DNA of 64,000 nucleotides, taken from assembly GCF_000613945.1 (NCBI RefSeq), contig NZ_BAJY01000006.1, positions 1-64,000 of the forward strand, read 5' to 3'. A program made the position numbers and the translations under genes. The DNA is from Prevotella falsenii DSM 22864 = JCM 15124 (lineage in GTDB: Bacteria > Bacteroidota > Bacteroidia > Bacteroidales > Bacteroidaceae). Below the pieces are notes generated by a model. The model was given only the letters and a program-made list of their open reading frames with translations, did no database searches and was not told the DNA's origin. This document shows, piece by piece, positions 1-9,250 of this stretch; the first letter of the stretch is position 1, and every line of letters starts with the position of its first letter.

Positions 1-386
1 TAGAAGTGTATGTTGCGCTGGTCGAAATAAGGCGTACAAGTTTCCCACATGCTGGTGTCGGGATAGAGCCTCTCCAACTGCTGCCAAATGGCTGTTCCTA
101 CACCCTTATTTTGGTTTCCCACTTTGACATAGAGAAAGTCAAGATGATTGCGACGTTTATCCTCGCTTATGTTAATGATGGTTCCCCCTACACGTACTCC
201 ATCTACAATTGCCTCATAAGCTACAGTACCTGCTGCTTGGAGAGAACGGTCTATATCCCTCTCAGGGAGTACCTTTCTTGAATCTGTGCCGTAATTGTCC
301 TCAAAACCTTTCTGGAATGCTTCCTGCATCTCCAATTTGAAACCATACAACTGATTTCCTTCTATTTGCCTTAACTGTATGTTCAT
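1..386 (-). CDS. GNAT-family N-acetyltransferase (partial)
   Basis: The first ~128 codons of a minus-strand gene that runs off the left edge. It starts at ATG 386 (MNIQLRQIEGNQLYG), 8 bp after the stop of the response regulator, so it is probably the third gene of that operon. The fold is suggested by a strand reading AIVDGVRVGGTIIN, then LDFLYVKVGNQNKGVGTAIW, which has the acetyl-CoA pyrophosphate loop pattern (Q/R-x-x-G-x-G/A) typical of GNAT enzymes. The acceptor cannot be predicted. The C-terminus lies outside the window. Family assignment is fairly safe; function is open. Confidence 0.75.
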   Translation of the reverse strand, partial: MNIQLRQIEGNQLYGFKLEMQEAFQKGFEDNYGTDSRKVLPERDIDRSLQAAGTVAYEAIVDGVRVGGTIINISEDKRRNHLDFLYVKVGNQNKGVGTAIWQQLERLYPDTSMWETCTPYFDQRNIHF

Positions 387-394
387 CTTGAATG

Positions 395-1182
395 TTATTT
401 ATTGAGCCACTCTTTCAGTAGTGGAGCTCGCTCACGACTACACATCACATCAATATTCTCGTAGCCCCGAAGAAGAATACGGAGCTTCCCTGCAAAGTAA
501 ATCTTTACTCCATCAACACTGTCAATATGAACGATATATTGCCGGTTTGCTCGGAAGAAGCGACGGGGATTCAGTTGCCGTTCCAATTCGTCGAGCGACA
601 TGGAAAGGCTGTAGAACTTTCCTGAACGCAGATACACCCGTGTGTCCTTATGTTCGGTGCAGATAAAACTCACATCGTTCACATTGACTATCTCGAAGCC
701 ATCTTTGTAGGGAATGAGGAAACGCTCACGATACTGATAATTGCCGGCACGCATCTGTCCGACAAGTTCCTTTACCCCCTGCATATCGGAGGGTTTATCC
801 TGATGGCTGTTCCCACGAAGTTTCAGAATACGGTCAAGTGTTTGATGTAATTCTTCTTCTTCAATGGGCTTCATCAGATATGCCAACCCGTTGTATTGAA
901 AGGCTTTGAGGGCATACTCATCGTAAGCGTGGTAAATACCAGACTTGTGGCATCGTCCAACGTGTCGAGTGCATCGAAACTGATGCCATCGCTCAGACGT
1001 ATGTCAGCAAATACGAGGTCGGGAGCCGCCGGCCCTTGATGGGCTGCAAGCCATTGGCGTGCTTCGGCTACCGACTCCAGCGGTCCCTCTATGGTCATCG
1101 TGGGGTCATAGGCCGTGAGCATGCGTCGCAGGCGGTTGTAATTGCGGAATTCGTCTTCTATAATCAGCATTTTCATCGTCAC
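395..1182 (-). CDS. LytTR-family response regulator (frameshifted)
   Basis: Cytoplasmic DNA-binding response regulator, partner of the histidine kinase just upstream. The receiver domain begins MKMLIIEDE with the acidic pocket, has the phospho-acceptor Asp in LVFADIRLSDG and the Lys of YLMKP. The C-terminal ~100 residues form a LytTR domain (ICTEHKDTRVYL, FFRANRQYIVHID). The frame is broken at about 929: VFTT should run into AYDEYALKAF, but one base is missing between 928 and 929 (AC-GCT). With one base restored it is a normal ~260-residue protein. The start is GTG 1182 or, more likely, ATG 1176, immediately after the kinase stop. If the break is real, the regulator loses its DNA-binding domain. 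Confidence 0.88.
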
Positions 1183-2237
1183 TAAATTTTTATGAGTGGC
1201 AGTGTAACCGTGAAATGATGTCCGTCGTTGCAGACGGTGGGCTGTGCATCGGAAAGCAAGCGGTAGCGTTCTCGCAGATTGGAAAGTCCTATCCCGGTCG
1301 ATTCCACCGCCGAGGAGAGGGGCTGTATGGGATTGCTCACCACTACCTGCTGCCCTTCAATACGGATATTGACCCTAAGCGGGCGAGCCGTGCTGTGGGC
1401 ATTGTGCTTGATGGCGTTTTCCACCAATAGCTGAACGACCAATGGCGGCACACCGAGTGTCTGCACGGAGGCAATTTCGTCTTGCGAGGGAAACGCCACG
1501 TGGATGGCTGTCCCAAAGCGGGTCTCGACCAAGCGGACGTATGAACGGAGCATACGCAGTTCGCTTTCAAGGCTGACCAAGTGGGCATTCATATTGACCA
1601 GTTTGTAGCGATAGACCCGCGAAAGATTGTCGAGAAACGCACGTGCCTCATCGCGGCTTTCGTCGATGAGGTCGGCGAGAATGCTGAAGTTGTTGAACAG
1701 GAAATGCGGGTCAACCTGTGTTTTGAGTGCCATCAGCGAGTTTTGCAGGTTGATTTCCCTTTGTCGGATATTCTCTATTTCCAACCGGTGTTGTTCTTCT
1801 GTTGCCTTCTTATACTTCTCTTGAAAGTAAATGCTGGCGTGAATGCCCGATATGAATGTGGCCACCAGCGAAAAGAGATAAACCGTCTTGATGTACTCTT
1901 GCCGAGGCAGTTCGCCCCATATCAGCACCATTCCCTTGGTCAGCAGAATGGCTGCAAGGGTATTTGTGGCAAGCAGCATGACAGCGTAGAGAAACAACTT
2001 GGAACGGTAATGGTGCAAGGGCTGGAAAAGGCGGATGAACAGATGGTTGAACAGCAAGGACACGCAGAGGAAAGCCGCCATGACCGCCCCGTCACTCAGA
2101 AAGTCGGACAGTGAGTAGGCGGTCTTGAAATCTGCCGTGTCGCCATAGTCCAGCACGCCCCAAAAGGTGAACGAAACCGCAAGGGCTGTCAGCCATAGCG
2201 AGGCATAGAGCAAAAGTTGTAACCCCTTTCTTTTCAT
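1182..2237 (-). CDS. LytS-like sensor histidine kinase
   Basis: Membrane sensor kinase of the His_kinase (PF06580) type. The N-terminal ~140 residues are hydrophobic with several predicted membrane segments, followed by a short coiled coil and the H-box DPHFLFNNFSILADL (His at about residue 178). A C-terminal ATPase region carries the N-box VENAIKHN and the glycine box STGIGLSNLRERY. I chose ATG 2237 (MKRKGLQ) over the upstream ATG 2261 because a promoter -7 box lies at 2259-2266, on top of the longer start. It directly precedes its response regulator and is divergent from the efflux operon, so it probably controls the pump; that link is inference from position. Confidence 0.88.
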   Translation of the reverse strand: MKRKGLQLLLYASLWLTALAVSFTFWGVLDYGDTADFKTAYSLSDFLSDGAVMAAFLCVSLLFNHLFIRLFQPLHHYRSKLFLYAVMLLATNTLAAILLTKGMVLIWGELPRQEYIKTVYLFSLVATFISGIHASIYFQEKYKKATEEQHRLEIENIRQREINLQNSLMALKTQVDPHFLFNNFSILADLIDESRDEARAFLDNLSRVYRYKLVNMNAHLVSLESELRMLRSYVRLVETRFGTAIHVAFPSQDEIASVQTLGVPPLVVQLLVENAIKHNAHSTARPLRVNIRIEGQQVVVSNPIQPLSSAVESTGIGLSNLRERYRLLSDAQPTVCNDGHHFTVTLPLIKI

Positions 2238-2258
2238 CGATGCTTGTTTTTTTGATTG

Positions 2259-2266
2259 CAAAGATA
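2259..2266 (-). promoter_or_regulatory. -7 box for the two-component operon
   Basis: Reads TATCTTTG on the minus strand, matching the Bacteroidetes TAnnTTTG element. No convincing TTTG -33 box is seen at the right distance. It excludes the longest start codon of the kinase. Confidence 0.6.
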
Positions 2267-2376
2267 GTCAAAAACCTGCATACAAGGAGCAACAGAATGT
2301 CCGAAACGTATAAATCAAGGCTTGAAGCGGTATTCTCCGCTTCGAGCGGCATTTTTTCCGTTTCAGCCATTTAGCC

Positions 2377-2408
2377 TTTCGCCATTGATGGGAATAGGCG
2401 TAACTTTG
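2377..2408 (+). promoter_or_regulatory. Promoter of the RND efflux operon
   Basis: TAACTTTG at 2401-2408 with TTTC at 2377-2380, a 20 bp gap, 40 bp ahead of the adaptor gene. The two divergent promoters leave about 110 bp in which the LytTR regulator could bind. Confidence 0.65.
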
Positions 2409-2447
2409 CTGCCCGAAAATATGTTGTAACAATTAAAAGCGGAAGAA

Positions 2448-3506
2448 ATGAAAGTTAGATACTATGTGGGCGTGGCAGCAGTCCTGATGCTGTCAGCCTG
2501 CCAACAAGGGAAAACCTCGGAAGCCACAACCTCTGAACAGAAAACAGCAACCATTATTGTTAAGGCGCAACCTGCCACACTCACTCTGAAATATCCTGCC
2601 ATATTGCGTGGAGAGCAAGATATCGCCATCTATCCGCAGATAGAAGGAAAGATAGTGAAGGTTTGTGTCGAAGAGGGACAGCGTGTACAACAGGGACAAC
2701 CACTTTTCGTCATCGACCAAGTGGGCTATCGCGCATCACTGGCCACGGCACAGGCCAATGTTCAGGCAGCACGGGCAAAGGTAGGCGATGCTCGTCTGAG
2801 ATTGGAGAGCAAGCAACAACTCAAGCAACAAAATGTGGTATCGAACTTCACCGTGGCACAGGCCTCTTATGCCTTGAAAACAGCACAGGCGGAGTTGGCG
2901 CAAGCCAAGGCCGAGCGCAACAACGCTGCCAACAACCTGTCTTATACCGTCGTGCGCAGCCCGTCGGACGGTGTGATCGGGACTTTGCCTTATAAGATTG
3001 GGTCGCTTGTTTCGCCCACCATGACACAACCACTCACATACGTATCGGACAACGCACGAATGATAGCTTATTTCTCGCTCAACGAACAGCAACTCACCTC
3101 CTTGTTCTACCAATACGGCAGCAAGGACAAAGCCTTGAAGAACATGCCAGAGGTACAATGGGAGATGAGCAATAGCCATGTGTACGAACATCGAGGAAAG
3201 GTTGCTACTATCAGCGGTATTCTTGACCCACAGACCGGAAGTGTGAGTGTGCGTGCGGCTTTTGCTAATGAAAACAGGCTGCTCATCAGCGGTGCCACAG
3301 GTAATGTACTTCTGCCCATTAAGATAGAACGTGCTATCGTCATTCCGCAAACAGCCGTCAGCGAATTGCAGGACAAGATGATTGTCTACCGGATGGTGAA
3401 CGGACAGTCCAAAATGACGCAGATTAAAGTCTATCCTATCAATGACGGCAAGACCTATATCGTAACGGAAGGCTTGAAAGCAGGGGATAGAATCAAGAAA
3501 CATTAA
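2448..3506 (+). CDS. RND efflux periplasmic adaptor lipoprotein (MFP)
   Basis: Periplasmic adaptor of a tripartite RND pump, AcrA/MexA type, 352 residues. The signal peptide ends in a lipobox LSAC (Cys 18), so it is anchored as a lipoprotein. The two biotinyl-lipoyl half motifs surround an alpha-helical hairpin rich in Ala, Gln and Lys (about residues 95-155), followed by SDGVIGTLPYKIGSLVSP and a C-terminal barrel. It starts the operon and is followed after 18 bp by the RND pump gene and then the outer membrane channel. Substrates cannot be read from sequence. Confidence 0.93.
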   Translation: MKVRYYVGVAAVLMLSACQQGKTSEATTSEQKTATIIVKAQPATLTLKYPAILRGEQDIAIYPQIEGKIVKVCVEEGQRVQQGQPLFVIDQVGYRASLATAQANVQAARAKVGDARLRLESKQQLKQQNVVSNFTVAQASYALKTAQAELAQAKAERNNAANNLSYTVVRSPSDGVIGTLPYKIGSLVSPTMTQPLTYVSDNARMIAYFSLNEQQLTSLFYQYGSKDKALKNMPEVQWEMSNSHVYEHRGKVATISGILDPQTGSVSVRAAFANENRLLISGATGNVLLPIKIERAIVIPQTAVSELQDKMIVYRMVNGQSKMTQIKVYPINDGKTYIVTEGLKAGDRIKKH

Positions 3507-3524
3507 AGAATACAAGATTGCAAT

Positions 3525-6500
3525 ATGAATCTCAAGATATTTATTCAGCGTCCCATTTTCTCGGCGGTCATCTCCGTGCTCATTGTGCTGATGGGCGTCG
3601 TATCGCTCTTCTCCCTTCCCGTGGAGCAATATCCCGACATGGCGCCCCCTACGGTGAACGTGATGACCACTTATCCCGGAGCCAATGCCGAGACCGTCAT
3701 CAAGAGCGTGATTACACCGCTCGAAGAAGCCATCAACGGTGTGGAAGGCATGACTTATATGACCTCCTCAGCCAGCAATACGGGCGAAGCGAGCATTACA
3801 GTGTTCTTCAAAAATGGCATCAATGCCGACATGGCTGCCGTCAATGTACAAAATCGTGTGCAATCGGCTCTTGCCAATATGCCTGCCGAAGTGACGAAAC
3901 AGGGCGTGATGACCGAGAAGCAACAGAACTCCGAACTGATGACCGTCAGTCTGTACAGCGAGGGCGGGCAATGGGATGAGAACTTCCTCAACAACTATAT
4001 GAACATCAACGTAGTGCCACGTCTGAAACGCATTTCTGGCGTAGGCAAAGTGATGCTCTATGGCTCCAACTACAACATGCGACTGTGGCTCGATCCAGGA
4101 AAGATGGCGCAGTACAAACTCATTCCTGCCGACATCAACAACGCGTTGGCGGCACAGAACATTGAGGCTGCCACCGGGGCTTTCGGCGAGAATCACGACA
4201 ACACCTATACTTATACGATGAAGTATCGTGGTCGTTTATCCACTCCGGAACAGTTTGGCAACATCGTTATCCGCAGTTTGGACAATGGGGAGATTCTCCG
4301 TCTGAAAGATGTGGCAAAAGTGGAAATGGGAAGCGAAACCTACAGTTATACCAATACGCTCAACGGAAAGCCGGCAGCTATTGCCATGATACAGCAACGG
4401 GCAGGAAGCAACGCCTCTAAGATTATCAAGGAAATTAAGGGTGAGTTGAAGCAAATGGAGCCACAGTTGCCTGCGGGTATGAAGTTCCAGAACATCAACG
4501 ATGCCAATCAGTTTCTCAGTGCATCCATGAATGTGGTGGTGCATACGTTGTTCGAGGCTTTGCTACTCGTTGTTCTGGTAGTCTATGTCTTTCTTCAGGA
4601 TTTGCGCTCCACGCTGATTCCATCGGTAAGTATCATTGTGTCGCTCATCGGTACCTTTGCCTTTATGCAATTGATAGGTTTCAGCATCAACCTCCTTACG
4701 CTCTTTGCATTGGTGCTTGCCATCGGAACGGTAGTGGACGATGCCATCATCGTTGTAGAGGGTGTACAGGCCAACTTCGATAAAGGCTATCGCTCGCCAT
4801 ATTTGGCAGCCCGTGATGCAATGGGCAACGTGGGCAAGGCCCTGTTTACGTCTACCATTATCTTTATGGCGGTATTTATTCCCGTCAGCTTGATAGGCGG
4901 AACGTCGGGCACTTTCTATCGGCAGTTTGGTCTGACGATGGCTGTTGCCGTCGGCATTTCCGCCGTCAATGCCTTCACACTCTCTCCAGCACTCTGTGCG
5001 TTGTTGCTGCGCCCTTATATGGACGAGGACGGACAACAGAAGAACAACTTTGCGGCACGTTTCCGTAGGGCTTTCAATGCGGTATTCGAGGTGATGAGCC
5101 GAAAGTATGCGCAGGGAGTCTTGCGCTTTGTCCGTCATAAGTATTGGGCGTTTGCCATCATTGCCGCTGCCAGTGTTCTTTTGTTCGTTTTGATCAAGAG
5201 AACGCCAACGGGCATTGTCCCCGATGAGGATATGGGTATGCTCTACATCAACCTCACGACGAAACCGGGCACGTCTCTCCATGAGAATGAGAGAGCCTTG
5301 AAGAAATTGGAAGAGAAAATCAAGACCATTCCCGGTGTAGCACATTATGCAGTTACCAATGGCTATTCGTTCACCTCTTCAGGTTCGAATGCAGGAATGA
5401 TTTTCGCCCCACTGAAAGATTGGAGTGAACGGGGCAAAGACGAGAGCGTGGCTGCCATTACCGGGAAAATTAACGAAGTGGCACACAGCATTCCCGAAGC
5501 CAATGTATTGGTGATGGCTCCGTCTATGATTTCGGGATATGGCATGAGCAACGGTTTCGACCTGAATCTGCAAGACCGCACAGGGGGAAGCATTGAGCGT
5601 TTCCAACAAGTGAAGGACAAATTCGTAAAGGCTTTGAACAAACAACCCGAGATAGGAATGGCCTATTCGGATTTCAGTGCCGACTATCCTCAATACTGGG
5701 TGGATATTGACGCTGCCAAATGCCAGCGAGCCGGCATTACACCGAGCGAGATATTGGAAACGGTGGCGAGCTATTATGGTGGCAGTTATATATCAAACTT
5801 CAATCGTTTCTCACGCCTTTACAACGTAACGATGCAGGCAAGTCCCGAGAGCCGTGTAACGAGCGAATCGCTTAACCATATCTTTGTTCGCCTCTCAAAC
5901 GGTGAGATGGCCGCTGCGTCCACTTTCATGCGCCTCACTCCCACTAAGGGACCACAGAGCTTGAGCCGCTTCAATCTGTTCAGTTCCATCAATATTACGG
6001 GAACTCCTGCACCGGGACGGAGCAACGGCGAGTCAATGAAAGCTGTGGAGCGTGTCGCCAAAACACATCTACCATTGGGCTATACCTACGAGTGGGGCGG
6101 TCTGAGTCTTGAGGAAAGCCAATCGTCAAGCAACTTTGCGTTGGTATTCCTCCTTAGCGTACTCATTATCTATTTGGTGTTGGCTGCACTTTATGAGAGC
6201 TTGGTGCTGCCACTGGCTGTTATCCTCACCGTACCCGTAGGTATCTTGGGTAGTTTTCTGCTGGCACAGGCACTTGGACTTCAGAACGACATCTATATGC
6301 AGACGGGTGTCGTTTTGCTCATCGGTTTGCTTTCCAAGACGGGCATTCTTATCACAGAGTATGCCGTGGAGCATCGCAGAGAGGGTATGGGACTGGTACA
6401 GGCGGCTTACAGTGCAGCGAAAGACCGCTTTCGTCCCATTCTGATGACTGTACTTGCCATGATTCTGGGTATGTTACCCCTAATGGCGGCTTCAGGTGCA

Positions 6501-6638
6501 GGAGCCAATGGCAGCCGTTCGCTGGCGAGTGGTGTCGTAGGTGGAATGCTGGCGGGAAGCGTTGCCTTGCTTTTCCTCGTTCCGGCACTGTTCGTAGTGT
6601 TCCAGTGGATACAGGAGCATTGGATGCCACACCTCTGA
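3525..6638 (+). CDS. RND (HAE1-type) efflux transporter, inner membrane pump
   Basis: AcrB/MexB-type proton-driven exporter, 1037 residues, the usual length. An N-terminal membrane helix (FIQRPIFSAVISVLIVLMGV) leads to the first periplasmic porter domain. The central membrane block contains GTVVDDAIIVVEG, carrying the paired acidic residues of TM4 used in proton relay. A second periplasmic domain spans about residues 560-860, and the last helices include GLLSKTGILITEYA. It sits between the adaptor and the outer membrane factor genes with short gaps, so the three form one operon. It probably exports drugs, detergents or bile-like amphiphiles; specificity is unknown. Confidence 0.95.
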   Translation: MNLKIFIQRPIFSAVISVLIVLMGVVSLFSLPVEQYPDMAPPTVNVMTTYPGANAETVIKSVITPLEEAINGVEGMTYMTSSASNTGEASITVFFKNGINADMAAVNVQNRVQSALANMPAEVTKQGVMTEKQQNSELMTVSLYSEGGQWDENFLNNYMNINVVPRLKRISGVGKVMLYGSNYNMRLWLDPGKMAQYKLIPADINNALAAQNIEAATGAFGENHDNTYTYTMKYRGRLSTPEQFGNIVIRSLDNGEILRLKDVAKVEMGSETYSYTNTLNGKPAAIAMIQQRAGSNASKIIKEIKGELKQMEPQLPAGMKFQNINDANQFLSASMNVVVHTLFEALLLVVLVVYVFLQDLRSTLIPSVSIIVSLIGTFAFMQLIGFSINLLTLFALVLAIGTVVDDAIIVVEGVQANFDKGYRSPYLAARDAMGNVGKALFTSTIIFMAVFIPVSLIGGTSGTFYRQFGLTMAVAVGISAVNAFTLSPALCALLLRPYMDEDGQQKNNFAARFRRAFNAVFEVMSRKYAQGVLRFVRHKYWAFAIIAAASVLLFVLIKRTPTGIVPDEDMGMLYINLTTKPGTSLHENERALKKLEEKIKTIPGVAHYAVTNGYSFTSSGSNAGMIFAPLKDWSERGKDESVAAITGKINEVAHSIPEANVLVMAPSMISGYGMSNGFDLNLQDRTGGSIERFQQVKDKFVKALNKQPEIGMAYSDFSADYPQYWVDIDAAKCQRAGITPSEILETVASYYGGSYISNFNRFSRLYNVTMQASPESRVTSESLNHIFVRLSNGEMAAASTFMRLTPTKGPQSLSRFNLFSSINITGTPAPGRSNGESMKAVERVAKTHLPLGYTYEWGGLSLEESQSSSNFALVFLLSVLIIYLVLAALYESLVLPLAVILTVPVGILGSFLLAQALGLQNDIYMQTGVVLLIGLLSKTGILITEYAVEHRREGMGLVQAAYSAAKDRFRPILMTVLAMILGMLPLMAASGAGANGSRSLASGVVGGMLAGSVALLFLVPALFVVFQWIQEHWMPHL

Positions 6639-6672
6639 TCGACAATAAAGAAATCATTCAAGACAAGTAAGT

Positions 6673-8037
6673 ATGAAAAAGATAATATATGGTATGGGGT
6701 TAGTGATTGCCATGGCTTCGTGTGCAACTTTCAAGAACTATGAGGCACAGCAGATAAAGACAGATAACATTGTCAGAAAGGAACTGACCGATAGTGTTAC
6801 CGTCAGCGATACCACCGCCCTGCTGCACTGGCAGGATTTCTATAAAGACCATCGTCTGCAAACATTCATACGCGAAGGACTGGAGCGAAACAGCGAATTG
6901 GAAACGGCACGGCTTCGCACCGAAGAAGCCATCGCATCGCTTCGTGGGGCGCGAGGGTTGCTGCGCCCATCAGCGAGTATAACGGCCGAGAGCAATGTCA
7001 GCAGCTTTGAAAGGGCGAAGCCTGACAAGACTTATTCGATAGGTACAAGCATCAGTTGGGAGACCGACATCTTCGGGAAACAACGCAATGCGGTAAAGGG
7101 AGCTATGGCGAGCGTAGCAGAGCGTGAGGCTTACCGGCAGTTGGTACAGACACGTCTCATTGCCACCATTGCCCAATCTTATTACACGCTTGAAATGTTG
7201 GATGCCAAACGAAAAGTGTTGCAAGAGACCATCGAGAGTTGGCAACAGCAAATTCTCGTCATGCAGGCATTGATGGAGGCAGGAGAGGCAGAGCGTGGCT
7301 CCATAGCACAGGCAGAAGCAAGCCGTTATGAGGCACAGACCCTGCTCGAACAAATCGACAGACAACGCTTTGAAACGGAAAGCGCACTCTCGATATTGTT
7401 GGGCAGGACATCTGATGCCATCGACCGAGGTTCTTTCTCTACGCAGGATTTCTCTTATCATTTGGTGCATCATCTTCCCATCACCGCCCTTGCTACTCGT
7501 CCCGATATGCGTCAGGCTGAAGCTGCTCTCCGCTCTGCTTTCTATCAGGTCAATGTGGCGCGCGGTGCTTTCTATCCTTCGTTGCGCCTGTCCGGAACAT
7601 TGGGATGGATAAACAATGGCGGTACAGGTATCGTCAATCCCGGAGGAATACTCCTGCAAGCCGTCGCTTCACTGGCACAGCCGCTCTTTGCCAACGGACA
7701 GAACCGTGCCAACCTTGCCATTGCCCAATCACAACACAAACAGGCCCTTGTACATTTTTCTCAAACGCTTCTTGAAGCGGGTAACGAAGTGAACAATGCC
7801 TTGAAAGCCTATCATGCGGCAAACAATCAGACGCGGCTTCAGCAACTACAGATAGAAAAGTTGCAAGAAGCCGTCAATGCCTCCCACGCTCAAATGCTTT
7901 ATGGCGATGGCAATACACTTCAAATAATCGTGGCTCGCCAGTCGCTGCTGACTGCCCGGTTGCAACAACTCTCTTCCGAGTATGAACAAATAGAGAGCTA
8001 TATAATCCTTTTCCGTGCATTGGGAGGAGGATATTAA
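6673..8037 (+). CDS. TolC/OprM-like outer membrane efflux lipoprotein (NodT family)
   Basis: Outer membrane channel of the pump, 454 residues. The signal peptide ends in a lipobox MASC (Cys 17). Two outer-membrane-efflux (OEP) repeats follow, with long helices (TEEAIASLRGARGLL, QAEASRYEAQTLLEQIDRQR, QALVHFSQTLLEAGNEVNNA) and the strand TRPDMRQAEAALR. It lies 34 bp after the RND gene and ends the operon at a hairpin terminator. Together the three genes make a complete tripartite exporter needing no extra channel. Confidence 0.93.
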   Translation: MKKIIYGMGLVIAMASCATFKNYEAQQIKTDNIVRKELTDSVTVSDTTALLHWQDFYKDHRLQTFIREGLERNSELETARLRTEEAIASLRGARGLLRPSASITAESNVSSFERAKPDKTYSIGTSISWETDIFGKQRNAVKGAMASVAEREAYRQLVQTRLIATIAQSYYTLEMLDAKRKVLQETIESWQQQILVMQALMEAGEAERGSIAQAEASRYEAQTLLEQIDRQRFETESALSILLGRTSDAIDRGSFSTQDFSYHLVHHLPITALATRPDMRQAEAALRSAFYQVNVARGAFYPSLRLSGTLGWINNGGTGIVNPGGILLQAVASLAQPLFANGQNRANLAIAQSQHKQALVHFSQTLLEAGNEVNNALKAYHAANNQTRLQQLQIEKLQEAVNASHAQMLYGDGNTLQIIVARQSLLTARLQQLSSEYEQIESYIILFRALGGGY

Positions 8038-8059
8038 TCCATAGTATATGTATAATCAA

Positions 8060-8099
8060 CAAACAGTATTTGTGGATTTTTTATCACAAATACTGTTTG
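8060..8099. terminator. Bidirectional terminator between efflux operon and HTH genes
   Basis: A 15 bp perfect stem (CAAACAGTATTTGTG and its complement) with a 10-base loop, lying between two convergent genes. T-rich sequence follows on both strands. It probably ends both the pump operon and the HTH pair. Confidence 0.75.
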
Positions 8100-8121
8100 C
8101 AAATAGTATATATTAAAATTA

Positions 8122-8412
8122 TTATTTGTAATTCTCCTCTAACATCTTTTCCAAATCCGAAGCCTTATAGAGGATTTTCCCTGCAAACTGCGTGTAGGGG
8201 ATAATCCTCCTGTCCCGATAGTCCTGTAAGGTACGGGGACTGATATACAGCCGCTCGCACACTTCCTTACCCGTGAGGAAAAGTTCTCCAGCAAAGAGTG
8301 GCTTGTGCGTTTCTGCCACTTCCACAATTCTTTTCCCCACACTTCTTAGTGCCGAGACAACCAGCTGCATCTCGTCGCTTTCCATGTTCAAATCTTTTGC
8401 CATTTCCATCAT
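8122..8412 (-). CDS. Excisionase-like helix-turn-helix protein (downstream of pair)
   Basis: A 96-residue protein with an N-terminal coiled region and a MerR/excisionase-like winged helix: LTGKEVCERLYISPRTLQDYRDRRIIPY followed by the wing GKILYKASDLEKML. Proteins of this kind occur in pairs next to the integrase of Bacteroides mobilizable elements and act in excision or control. It overlaps the upstream HTH gene by 4 bp (ATGA), so they are translationally coupled. No integrase is visible beside it; where one might be expected lies the efflux operon. Confidence 0.8.
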   Translation of the reverse strand: MMEMAKDLNMESDEMQLVVSALRSVGKRIVEVAETHKPLFAGELFLTGKEVCERLYISPRTLQDYRDRRIIPYTQFAGKILYKASDLEKMLEENYK

Positions 8413-8699
8413 CTACTGTTGTTTTTAGGTTTGTCTGTTCTTGCAAGGAGCAGTTGTTCCACATCCTCACGCTTGTAATAGCACTTGTGCCCGATTTGCG
8501 TAGACGGCAGCACGCCTGTATCGCGGTAATGCTGCAAGGTGCGCTTGCTGATATTCAGCAGCCTGCACACATCGCCGTTGTGCAGCCAATCGGTGTGTTT
8601 ACTCTTTTCTCCGAATGCTTGGTGGCAACATTCAGCAAGGCTCAAGATTTCATCTCGCAGCTTTGCCCAATTGCTTTCTGTAATGACATAATAGTTCAT
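8409..8699 (-). CDS. Excisionase-like helix-turn-helix protein (upstream of pair)
   Basis: A 96-residue paralogue of the next gene: a helical N-terminus (WAKLRDEILSLAECC) and the HTH block NGDVCRLLNISKRTLQHYRDTG with a wing GHKCYYKREDVEQLL. A promoter of Bacteroidetes type lies at 8755-8785. The pair is a strong marker of an integrative mobilizable element. DNA-binding excisionase or regulatory function is inferred from family. Confidence 0.82.
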   Translation of the reverse strand: MNYYVITESNWAKLRDEILSLAECCHQAFGEKSKHTDWLHNGDVCRLLNISKRTLQHYRDTGVLPSTQIGHKCYYKREDVEQLLLARTDKPKNNSR

Positions 8700-8754
8700 A
8701 ATCTTATCTTGTTTTATTGTTTGTTGTTTCAGGCTTTTTTCCTGTTTCCTCTGG

Positions 8755-8785
8755 CAAAGGTAATGACGTATGTACGCCTCTCAAA
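8755..8785 (-). promoter_or_regulatory. Promoter of the HTH gene pair
   Basis: On the minus strand TTTG (8782-8785), 19 bp, then TACCTTTG (8755-8762). It matches the Bacteroidetes consensus well and leaves a leader of about 50 nt before the start at 8699. Confidence 0.65.
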
Positions 8786-9250
8786 GCAAGCAGGGGCAGT
8801 GGGGAAGTATCGGGAACAATAGGGAAAAGAGCAATCCGTTCCATCGGTTTGTATTTGCGTTTTCCTGCCCCGTCTTTTTCCTTTCATTGCAAAATTAAGA
8901 TAGGACATTTCTTATTCCATCACTTTTCATTCAACTGGCAGCTTGTGGCGCTATGGCAGGGACAAAAGAGACAGATTGATATTCTCGTCATTACCCAAAT
9001 GAGGATAATAAGATAAATCAAAGCAAAAGACTGCAATCTGAAAACAAACAACGACATCAATATTTCAGCCAATCTTTTCTTCTTACCATCCGATTTTTGC
9101 TTAGTGAGGCGATAAATGCTCTTCTTTTTGACTTGCTTCCCTAAGAATTTCGCCGCAGACTGATGCAACATTATGCAAGACACTTCTGAATGCTTGGAAG
9201 TTACGCATTCTCACCCTAACTTCACTCTTGGAAACCAATTCAAGGAAATA
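8786..9250. other. Intergenic region, no gene seen
   Basis: About 460 bp between the divergent HTH and helicase genes. Short ORFs on both strands show no recognisable protein. The stretch probably holds regulatory DNA or part of the element's replication or excision control. Confidence 0.4.

Noticed and set aside
2092..2370. 92-codon minus-strand ORF overlapping the kinase start
   Set aside because: It lies in another frame over the kinase N-terminus and promoter and has no protein features.
8298..8822. 174-codon plus-strand ORF opposite the HTH genes
   Set aside because: It is the antisense of two well-supported HTH genes and shows no family features.
8920..9183. 87-codon minus-strand ORF in the gap before the helicase gene
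   Set aside because: No recognisable motif, no promoter in a suitable place, and the hydrophobic run looks like chance in AT-rich DNA.
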